Shown here in pieces: positions 16,276-23,103 of a stretch of 23,103 nucleotides of DNA. Source of the stretch: Porticoccaceae bacterium. GTDB lineage: Bacteria > Pseudomonadota > Gammaproteobacteria > Pseudomonadales > Porticoccaceae. Where the stretch lies: the NCBI GenBank assembly GCA_003491845.1, contig DNBN01000055.1, forward strand, positions 1 through 23,103, in the 5' to 3' direction. The translations under genes and the position numbers were made by a program. The notes under the pieces were generated by a model that searched no databases, was not told the DNA's origin, and worked only from the letters and a program-made list of their open reading frames with translations. Each line of letters starts with the position of its first letter. The first letter of the stretch is position 1.

Positions 16276-17705
16276 GACTGAACCCGACCTAGCTTACTAT
16301 CGGACAATAAAGCTACTAATTTAGTGACACTTCCAGCCCCTTGAGTCAGAACCAAATCATCTGCCAGAACCAGTTCACCTATCACCGTGGGAACCTCTTC
16401 TAAATGAGCTACATGAATAGGCTCAACCAAGCCCTTTTGTCGAATACTGTGACAAAGATTTAGACTACTTGCTCCGGCAACAGCGGATTCACCTGCCGCA
16501 TACACATCCAAAACAATAAGTACATCAACCTGGGACAGCACTTCAACAAAGTCGTTAAAAAGATCTCGAGTTCGTGTGTAACGATGTGGCTGAAAAGCCA
16601 TTACCAAGCGTTTTGAGGGCCATCCAGCGCGAACCGCGTCAATAGTAGCCTTAACTTCTGTAGGATGATGTCCGTAATCATCCACCAGCATTGCGTGACC
16701 ATCGTCAATCGGATATTCACCTATCGTTTCAAATCTACGACCGACACCAGAGAATTTTCGTAGACCTTCAATAATCGCTGCATCTGGTATACCTTCATCG
16801 CTTGCTACTGCTACAGCTGCTGCAGCATTAAGTGCATTGTGACGTCCAGGAATATTCAATGTAATAGACAATGGTGCCAAACTATCTGGACGATCAATTA
16901 CAAAATGCGACTGCTGTGCCTTACTGGAAAAGCTATGAATTTGATACGCTGCACCTTCACCAAAACCATAACTAAGAATCGGACGACCAACCGCAGTCAG
17001 CAAACTTTTGATCACCTGATCATCTGTGCATAGCACTGCCAAGCCATAGAACGGTAAATTATGTAAGAATTGTAAAAAGGTGTCTTTTAGTCGACCAAAG
17101 TCAAAGCCATAGGTCTCCATATGATCTGCTTCTATATTTGTAACCACAGATACCATAGGTTGTAGATGCAAAAATGATGCGTCACTCTCATCCGCTTCGG
17201 CAATCAAATAACGTCCTTTACCTAATTGCGCGTTAGTACCTGCACTATTAACTCTGCCGCCCACAATAAAAGTAGGATCACGTCTATCGGCAGCAAAAAT
17301 AGCAGCAATTAAGCTAGTAGTGGTGGTTTTCCCATGAGTCCCGGCCACCGCAATCCCATGGCGATAACGCATTAACTCAGCAAGCATTTCGGCACGACGT
17401 ACGACAGGAATACCTCGTTCGATGGCAGCAGATATCTCCAAGTTATCAAAAGTAACTGCTGAAGATTTCACCACAACATCAGCACCATTAATATTATCTT
17501 TGCTATGACCTTTAAAAAGAGTTGCACCGGCAACTTGAAGCAGTCTTGTACTTGCATTTATCGCCAGATCAGAACCAGAAATATCATAGCCTTGATTTAG
17601 CAGCACTTCGGCAATACCGCACATACCACTTCCACCGATGCCTACAAAGTGAATTCGGCGAATACGACGCATTTCAGGAACAAAAAACTCGGATTTAACC
17701 ACCAT
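16272..17705 (-). CDS. murC: UDP-N-acetylmuramate--L-alanine ligase MurC
   Basis: MurC adds L-Ala to UDP-MurNAc in the cytoplasm, the first stem-peptide step. The N-terminal UDP-binding motif [17 protein letters not shown] (19-35), the ATP P-loop GTHGKTTT (122-129), ADESDASF, and the [10 protein letters not shown] motif are present, with a normal length of 477 residues. The ATG at 17705 has a good GGAGGT site five bases upstream and overlaps the end of murG by 11 bases; the later in-frame Met12 is less likely. The stop overlaps the ddlB start by four bases. No murB lies between murC and ddlB, as in E. coli and Pseudomonas. Confidence 0.98.
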   Translation of the reverse strand: MVVKSEFFVPEMRRIRRIHFVGIGGSGMCGIAEVLLNQGYDISGSDLAINASTRLLQVAGATLFKGHSKDNINGADVVVKSSAVTFDNLEISAAIERGIPVVRRAEMLAELMRYRHGIAVAGTHGKTTTTSLIAAIFAADRRDPTFIVGGRVNSAGTNAQLGKGRYLIAEADESDASFLHLQPMVSVVTNIEADHMETYGFDFGRLKDTFLQFLHNLPFYGLAVLCTDDQVIKSLLTAVGRPILSYGFGEGAAYQIHSFSSKAQQSHFVIDRPDSLAPLSITLNIPGRHNALNAAAAVAVASDEGIPDAAIIEGLRKFSGVGRRFETIGEYPIDDGHAMLVDDYGHHPTEVKATIDAVRAGWPSKRLVMAFQPHRYTRTRDLFNDFVEVLSQVDVLIVLDVYAAGESAVAGASSLNLCHSIRQKGLVEPIHVAHLEEVPTVIGELVLADDLVLTQGAGSVTKLVALLSDSKLGRVQS

Positions 17706-18795
17706 TGGCTACCTCCAAACAGATCTCAGCTACATGCTCAGCGGCTAGATTTTTAGCCAAAGATCGTGCATTTAATGCCATGGATAGCCTCTTTTGAGGA
17801 CTTTTTATCGTTGCTAAAATAATCTCAGATAATATTTTTGCATCAATGACGTTTTGCGAGATTATAACGGCAGCGTCATGGTCCACTAACAACTGACCAT
17901 TGGCGGTTTGATGGTTGTCAATAGCGAAGGGAAAGGGTATCAATAAGGCACCCAAACCCGCAGAGGTAAGCTCGGCGACAGTTAAGGCACCTGCGCGACA
18001 GATCACAAAGTCTGCCCATTCATAAGCAGTGTCCATTGCTTCAATAAAAGGAACAATCCTAAGATTATCTGCATCAGTATCAAACCCTGCTGCGACATAC
18101 TGATCTTGCGTTGTTTTTGCATGAAGCTTACCAGTTTGATGCAAAACTGCGGGCACTAGGTTCTTTGGTAAGTTAGCTAATGCCTCTGGCACTAGCGTAT
18201 TAATTGCTAAAGCACCGCGACTACCACCTAAAATCAATAGGCGCATAGGTCCTTTGCGGTCAGCAAATCGGATCTCGGGTGAGGATATTTTTGCAATTTC
18301 CGGCCTTACCGGATTACCGCACCACTCGCCCCGTACATGGACATTAGGAAAACCTTGCATAATCCGCTTAGCAAACAACGCGCTCAGTCGGTTGGTCGTG
18401 CCAGCTACGGCATTTTGTTCATGGATCACAACTGGAATGCGCTTTAGCCAAGCGGCAACCGCACCAGGTCCAGATGCAAATCCACCCATACCCAAGACTA
18501 CCTGGGGTTTGAATGTCGACAAAACACGAAATGCCTGATAGATCGATTGCAACAAAAAGAATGGCGTTTTTAATAGCACACCCAAGCCTCGACCACGGAT
18601 ACCTTCTACATTTAAGTAATACAAATCAATATTTTGCTTGGGAACTATTTCTGACTCAATGCCTTTGCGCGTGCCCATCCATGCGATCACAGCATTTTCA
18701 GCACATAAGCGCTCAGCCACAGCCAACGCTGGAAATACATGACCACCTGTGCCTCCAGCCATAATCATCACTCTGGTCTGCTTAGCGTCGGCCAT
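17695..18795 (-). CDS. murG: Lipid II synthase MurG (GlcNAc transferase)
   Basis: MurG is the peripheral inner-membrane GT-B glycosyltransferase that adds GlcNAc to lipid I, making lipid II. The first G loop [11 protein letters not shown] (14-24) and the second, [10 protein letters not shown], are present, as is the UDP-GlcNAc binding region [15 protein letters not shown]. The 366-residue length is typical (E. coli 355). The ATG at 18795 has GGAGG seven bases upstream, within the end of ftsW, which it overlaps by 14 bases. It overlaps murC by 11 bases downstream. Both overlaps point to coupled translation of ftsW, murG and murC. Confidence 0.98.
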   Translation of the reverse strand: MADAKQTRVMIMAGGTGGHVFPALAVAERLCAENAVIAWMGTRKGIESEIVPKQNIDLYYLNVEGIRGRGLGVLLKTPFFLLQSIYQAFRVLSTFKPQVVLGMGGFASGPGAVAAWLKRIPVVIHEQNAVAGTTNRLSALFAKRIMQGFPNVHVRGEWCGNPVRPEIAKISSPEIRFADRKGPMRLLILGGSRGALAINTLVPEALANLPKNLVPAVLHQTGKLHAKTTQDQYVAAGFDTDADNLRIVPFIEAMDTAYEWADFVICRAGALTVAELTSAGLGALLIPFPFAIDNHQTANGQLLVDHDAAVIISQNVIDAKILSEIILATIKSPQKRLSMALNARSLAKNLAAEHVAEICLEVANGG

Positions 18796-19963
18796 TTAAG
18801 ATCCTCCGCTTATCCGAGTCTGTTTCTTTTAGATCATGAGAGAAGCGCAGCAGCATGCCGATCATGGCACAAGAGACAAGTAGACTACTGCCACCATAGC
18901 TAACAAAAGGAAGCGTCAAACCCTTAGTCGGAAGAAGTCCTGCGTTCACACCTATGTTGATAAATGTCTGGCCGCTTATAATCAAACCAAAACCAATTAA
19001 AACAAAGGCGGCATACCAAGACTGCTGACTAATAGCTTGTCGACTCAACACAAAGATACGTAGAATCATTAAGCAGTAAAGTCCAATAAGACCAATAACA
19101 CCCAAGAAACCGAATTCCTCAGCGAAAATGGCAAATACAAAATCAGTATGTGCCTCAGGCAAGTACAACATTTTTTGTACAGACTGCCCAAGACCGACAC
19201 CGAACCATTCGCCTCTGCCAAAGGCAATTAATGATTGGGTCAACTGGTAACCACTATTAAATTGATCAGACCAAGGATCTAAATAGGCTGTTATTCGCGC
19301 CATCCGGTAAGGTGATGAATCTTTCAACCACCATAGAGCGGCAGCGCAGATGGCAATGAGAAAAACATATTGTCGCAACTTGGCGCCACCAAGAAATAGC
19401 ATTGCCATAAAGGTGCCGCTTAAGACCACTACGGAACCAAAATCAGGTTCCCGTATTAATAGACCACAGAGCACGACCAAAAGTAACATCAGTCGGGCAA
19501 AGTGCCGCCAGTCTTGAGCCATCTCTGTACGATAGTAATCCAAATAAGTGGCTAGGAAAACGACAGTAGCCACTTTGACCAACTCTGACACTTGAAGAGT
19601 GAAACCGCCCACTGCCAGCCACCGCCGACTGCCATTTAATTCCCTGCCAACTCCTGGGATTAAGACCATTATTAATAGTACAAAAGATATAAAGATCCAC
19701 AGACGTGAATATTTAGACCAAAAAGTGGCTGGCACAAAAAACGTAGTGGCCATCGCTAGGGCAGCTACCACTAGATACACTAAATGACGTTTGAAAAAGA
19801 ATAACTCGTCTCCTAGCCTATGATCGCCAAAACTAAACGAGGCTGAGCTAATCATGACAAGACCAATTGATAGTAAAGCCATTACTGGAATCAGTAACGA
19901 CATATCTAAATGCCACTGCCGATGATTTTGCTTAGAAATAGACAAGGGAATGCTTATTAGCAT
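18782..19963 (-). CDS. ftsW: Septal SEDS peptidoglycan glycosyltransferase FtsW
   Basis: The 393-residue polytopic protein is a SEDS-family glycan polymerase that acts with FtsI at the septum. About ten hydrophobic segments are seen. The conserved loop YLPEAHTDFVFA carries the catalytic Asp274, and the C-terminal LPTKGLTLPFVSYGGSSL motif is characteristic of the family. FtsW rather than RodA is indicated by its place between murD and murG. The ATG at 19963 overlaps the murD stop by seven bases and has GGAGG just upstream. Length is close to E. coli FtsW (414). Confidence 0.97.
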   Translation of the reverse strand: MLISIPLSISKQNHRQWHLDMSLLIPVMALLSIGLVMISSASFSFGDHRLGDELFFFKRHLVYLVVAALAMATTFFVPATFWSKYSRLWIFISFVLLIMVLIPGVGRELNGSRRWLAVGGFTLQVSELVKVATVVFLATYLDYYRTEMAQDWRHFARLMLLLVVLCGLLIREPDFGSVVVLSGTFMAMLFLGGAKLRQYVFLIAICAAALWWLKDSSPYRMARITAYLDPWSDQFNSGYQLTQSLIAFGRGEWFGVGLGQSVQKMLYLPEAHTDFVFAIFAEEFGFLGVIGLIGLYCLMILRIFVLSRQAISQQSWYAAFVLIGFGLIISGQTFINIGVNAGLLPTKGLTLPFVSYGGSSLLVSCAMIGMLLRFSHDLKETDSDKRRILNGRR

Positions 19964-21351
19964 AAAGCCCTCCGATCACTATAAGACGCCAAGACTGCCA
20001 GCTGAAAACATCGTCCGCGCTCTTCAAAGCCAGTAAACAGATCAAAACTTGCACAGGCTGGAGAGAAAAGTACTATATCGCCTGCAACGGCTTGCTGCTT
20101 TGCAAGATCAACGGCGGCCAGCAAAGAATCAACGTGGGATATATTTGTCCATGGTTGTAATGACTGCTCAATCAGCATGGCATCCTGACCAAATAAGATA
20201 CTGTGTTTCACGAATCGATTAGCAACACCAGTCAAATCACTAAAGTTTTGACCTTTGCCTTGGCCTCCAGCGATTAATACAATATTTTTGCTGTTCTCAG
20301 CGCCAAAACTTTCTATCGCAGCAACGGTTGCTCCAACATTGGTACCCTTTGAGTCATCAATAAATAATATATTATCGATAGTAGCGACAGACTGACAACG
20401 ATGCGCAAGACCCGAATAAACGCCCAACACCTTCAGCATGGCCACGATTGGCAAGTCCAACGCGGTACCAAGGGCCAATGCCGCTAGAGCATTAGCCATA
20501 TTGTGCCGACCCTTTATTGCGACATCATCAACCTTAATAAAAGACTCAGAACCACAACAGAGATAATCCTCACCATTAATGCGCTTCAGACCAAAATGGC
20601 CTTCTGTAGGTTCATCTAATCCAAAGGTAATCTGTTTGATTACCCGTTGATTGATGTGTCTAGGGGTAAGTGCGGTCAAACCGTCCTGACGATTAGTCAC
20701 CGTCACCGAGGCTCCAGAAAAAATCTTATGTTTTGCACTAACGTAGCTGGCAATAGTCTTATGGCGATCCATATGGTCGGGGCTAACATTTAATAAGCAC
20801 GCTATGGCGCCCTGACTTGGCGTCATCATTTCCAATTGAAAACTGGACAGTTCAAGCACATATAAGTCTCGTTCTTCATCAAGCAAATCAAGCATAGGGA
20901 CACCCAAATTTCCACCTATACCTGCATTTAGCTCTGATTGAAGAGCCATATCGCCAAGTAAGCTAGTAACGGTGCTCTTACCGTTAGAACCTGTAATCAA
21001 GACCACAGGAGCCTCAACAGCCGCAAGAAATAAACCAAGATCGCCTACTATTTCAATTCCTAAGGCTTGAGCCTCTTGCAATACCGGCTCTTTAGGAGAA
21101 ATGCCAGGACTTAGGACGATAAGATCAAGATTACTCAAAACCGCCGAGTTAAAAGAGCCCAAAAAGGTCTCGACACTCGGATATGTCAATCTAACCTCAG
21201 CTAATGATGAGGGCGTATCTCGACTATCAACAAAGACAAAAGAAATATCTGAGGATGCCAAAAATCTAGCCACAGAAAGACCTGTGACACCCATGCCAAA
21301 GATCCCTATTCTGCGGTTTTTAAGATTTTCTCTGTGCATTCTCTGTACCAT
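19957..21351 (-). CDS. murD: UDP-MurNAc-L-Ala--D-glutamate ligase MurD
   Basis: MurD adds D-Glu to the growing stem peptide in the cytoplasm. The N-terminal Rossmann-like motif GIFGMGVTGLS (16-26), the P-loop GSNGKST (121-127), NVSPDHMDRH and the GRHNMANALAA motif are present over 464 residues (E. coli 438). The ATG at 21351 lies three bases after the mraY stop and has only a weak ribosome site; an in-frame ATG at 21339 would remove four residues and is also possible. Coupling to mraY is likely. It overlaps ftsW by seven bases. Confidence 0.97.
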   Translation of the reverse strand: MVQRMHRENLKNRRIGIFGMGVTGLSVARFLASSDISFVFVDSRDTPSSLAEVRLTYPSVETFLGSFNSAVLSNLDLIVLSPGISPKEPVLQEAQALGIEIVGDLGLFLAAVEAPVVLITGSNGKSTVTSLLGDMALQSELNAGIGGNLGVPMLDLLDEERDLYVLELSSFQLEMMTPSQGAIACLLNVSPDHMDRHKTIASYVSAKHKIFSGASVTVTNRQDGLTALTPRHINQRVIKQITFGLDEPTEGHFGLKRINGEDYLCCGSESFIKVDDVAIKGRHNMANALAALALGTALDLPIVAMLKVLGVYSGLAHRCQSVATIDNILFIDDSKGTNVGATVAAIESFGAENSKNIVLIAGGQGKGQNFSDLTGVANRFVKHSILFGQDAMLIEQSLQPWTNISHVDSLLAAVDLAKQQAVAGDIVLFSPACASFDLFTGFEERGRCFQLAVLASYSDRRALC

Positions 21352-21354
21352 GGT

Positions 21355-22437
21355 CTATCTAATTTTTAATGTCGCTAGGCCAACTAAGACCAGCACTACG
21401 GTAATAATCCAAAAGCGTACAATAACTCGCGGTTCAGGCCACCCTTTCAGTTCAAAGTGATGATGGATTGGTGCCATCCTAAAAATGCGCTTGCCGGTCA
21501 ATTTAAAGGATGCAACCTGTAAAATGACAGAGAGAGTCTCCATCACAAAAACGCCACCCATAATCACTAAAACCAACTCTTGACGAACAATCACAGCCAT
21601 CACTCCAAGTGCTGCGCCAAGTGCTAGGGAGCCTATATCGCCCATAAACACCATAGCTGGATAGGTGTTGAACCAAAGAAAGCCTAATCCAGCACCGCAC
21701 AACGCTGCTGAAATAATTAACAACTCACCTGTACCACTGATAAAGGGAATATGCAGATAACTGGCGAACTGATAATTACCGGTGAGGTAAGCGATAAGCC
21801 CTAGAGCACCGCTTACCATTACAGCAGGCAAGATGGCTAAACCATCAAGACCATCAGTAAGATTCACTGCATTACTGGTGCCGACGATGACAAAATATGT
21901 CAAAAGGATATAGGCTGGACCCATCTGCAAAGCAATATCTTTAAAGAACGGTACAATTAACTCAGTTTCAGCAGGTAATTGCGCCGTATAGTAGAGTGCA
22001 CTGGCCGCCGTTAGACCAAATAGAGACTGCCAAAGATACTTCCACCGTGCGGTTAATCCTCGCGGATTTTTTTCAACCACCTTGCGGTAATCATCCACCC
22101 ATCCCACTAAGCCAAAAGCAAGGGTGGTGCCAAGTACAATCCATACATAACGATTACTCAAATCTGCCCAAAATAATATACTGACGAACATGGCCAATAA
22201 AATTAAGGCGCCACCCATGGTAGGAGTCCCGGCCTTTTTAAGATGGGACTGAGGGCCATCACTACGAATAGCTTGACCCATTTGAAGATCATTAAGTTTC
22301 TGAATAACCCACGGGCCGGCCACCCAGCTAATAATCAATGCAGTTATAACCGCCAAAATGCCACGTAGCGTCAGGTATTGAACAACCGAAAAAGGGCTGT
22401 AAAAATTACTCAAATAATCAGCCAACCAAACTAACAT
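21355..22437 (-). CDS. mraY: Phospho-MurNAc-pentapeptide translocase MraY
   Basis: MraY transfers phospho-MurNAc-pentapeptide to undecaprenyl phosphate, making lipid I in the inner membrane. Its 360 residues equal E. coli MraY. Asp115-Asp116 (GWVDDYRKV) carry the same numbers as in E. coli; [10 protein letters not shown] and the magnesium-binding [11 protein letters not shown] follow, and the [11 protein letters not shown] histidine motif is near the C-terminus. About ten membrane segments are seen. The ATG at 22437 lies inside the end of murF with a seven-base overlap, and AAGG lies four bases before it. Confidence 0.98.
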   Translation of the reverse strand: MLVWLADYLSNFYSPFSVVQYLTLRGILAVITALIISWVAGPWVIQKLNDLQMGQAIRSDGPQSHLKKAGTPTMGGALILLAMFVSILFWADLSNRYVWIVLGTTLAFGLVGWVDDYRKVVEKNPRGLTARWKYLWQSLFGLTAASALYYTAQLPAETELIVPFFKDIALQMGPAYILLTYFVIVGTSNAVNLTDGLDGLAILPAVMVSGALGLIAYLTGNYQFASYLHIPFISGTGELLIISAALCGAGLGFLWFNTYPAMVFMGDIGSLALGAALGVMAVIVRQELVLVIMGGVFVMETLSVILQVASFKLTGKRIFRMAPIHHHFELKGWPEPRVIVRFWIITVVLVLVGLATLKIR

Positions 22438-23103
22438 AGGGCCTTACCTCTATTTATTAATCCGTTGACAAAAAACTCCATGTTAGCGCTTCGGGATCCC
22501 TTAATTAAAACCGTCAAGCTCTCTCCATTGGTAGCAAATTGTTCCACCTGCTGAACAAGAGACATCAATAAAGTGTTTTTATCTGAAAAGTGTGACCCAC
22601 CAAACTCAGCACAGGCATACTCACTATCCAAGCCGATGCTATAAAGACTATTTATACCTGATTTTTTAGCGTACTGGCCGACCTGTTGATGCATAGTTAC
22701 AGACTGTTCACCTAGCTCACCCATGTCACCCATTACCAAAATACAATGATCCTTTGCGCAGGCTAGAACATCGATAGCAGCTTTAAACGAGTCCAGATTG
22801 GCATTGTAGCTATCATCAATAAGCCTGAAGGTCTCAGAGATTTTGTATTGCTGCAGACGACCATTAATATCACTCATTTTCTCCAAACCACTCACAATCT
22901 GAGTAATGTTGACGCCAACAGCATAGCTGCAGGCAGCTGCTGCTAAACTGTTACTTACCGAATGTCTTCCAGGAATCTTTAATTGTACTAAGGATTTTTC
23001 GCAAGTACCGTTATTTAATGGTCTAATAACGAGCTCAAAACGAAAATATCCGTCCCCATTGTCATATATCTCTCTAGCAAAAATATTGGCTGAAGCGTCG
23101 CTA
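22431..23103 (-). CDS. murF: UDP-MurNAc-tripeptide--D-Ala-D-Ala ligase MurF, C-terminal part
   Basis: The open frame runs unbroken from the stop at 22431 to the window end (about 223 residues), so the 5' half, including the P-loop, lies outside. It begins [12 protein letters not shown] and includes [18 protein letters not shown] (the substrate-site motif, usually GRHN), [26 protein letters not shown], and [11 protein letters not shown], all MurF hallmarks. MurF adds the D-Ala-D-Ala made by Ddl to the UDP-MurNAc-tripeptide. An internal GTG at 22895 is not the true start: homology continues well before it. The Ser in place of the usual Asn after His in GRHN is notable. It overlaps mraY by seven bases. 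Confidence 0.95.
   Translation of the reverse strand, partial: SDASANIFAREIYDNGDGYFRFELVIRPLNNGTCEKSLVQLKIPGRHSVSNSLAAAACSYAVGVNITQIVSGLEKMSDINGRLQQYKISETFRLIDDSYNANLDSFKAAIDVLACAKDHCILVMGDMGELGEQSVTMHQQVGQYAKKSGINSLYSIGLDSEYACAEFGGSHFSDKNTLLMSLVQQVEQFATNGESLTVLIKGSRSANMEFFVNGLINRGKALC

Noticed and set aside
22431..22895. A separate 154-residue MurF-like gene starting at the GTG at 22895
   Set aside because: The same frame stays open and homologous to MurF up to the window end, so this is simply the C-terminal part of a cut murF.

Overview
The window is a conserved core-chromosome region of a gammaproteobacterium. Two conserved blocks meet tail to tail: a type IV pilus assembly locus read rightward, and the distal part of the division and cell wall (dcw) cluster continuing into secA, argJ and mutT, read leftward. 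The order pilA / pilB-pilC-pilD-coaE-yacG // mutT-argJ-secA-(M23 peptidase)-lpxC-ftsZ-ftsA-ftsQ-ddlB-murC-murG-ftsW-murD-mraY-murF resembles Pseudomonas-type gammaproteobacteria. The proteins are full length and close to family norms. Base composition is moderately AT-rich, especially between genes. I would guess a marine relative of the Pseudomonadales/Cellvibrionales, but no rRNA or lineage marker is present to settle this.

Layout. Positions 1-201 (minus) hold the 5' part of a major type IV pilin gene. Positions 202-738 are a long AT-rich divergent spacer with a perfect CRP/Vfr-type site and a CsrA/RsmA-like hairpin on the pilB start. From 739 to 5525 (plus) lie pilB, pilC, pilD, coaE and yacG. 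Only 10 bases separate the yacG and mutT stop codons. From 5536 to 23103 everything is on the minus strand and runs from murF (cut by the window end) down to mutT.

How the genes work together. PilB, PilC and PilD power, anchor and process the pilin encoded next door; CoaE and YacG are housekeeping passengers. MraY, MurG, MurF, MurD, MurC and Ddl build lipid II and its stem peptide. FtsW polymerises glycan at the septum, and FtsQ, FtsA and FtsZ form the division machine. LpxC commits acyl-UDP-GlcNAc to lipid A. SecA exports envelope proteins, and a membrane-anchored M23 peptidase sits where enterics carry secM. From murF to ftsQ the genes overlap or nearly touch; gaps widen from ftsA onward, and the ftsZ-lpxC gap holds a nested inverted repeat.

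I found no mobile element, CRISPR array, tRNA, rRNA or unknown multi-gene system. The novelty is in regulatory sequence: the pilB start hairpin, the CRP-site promoter layout, the ftsZ-lpxC structure, and a poly-C tract in pilC.
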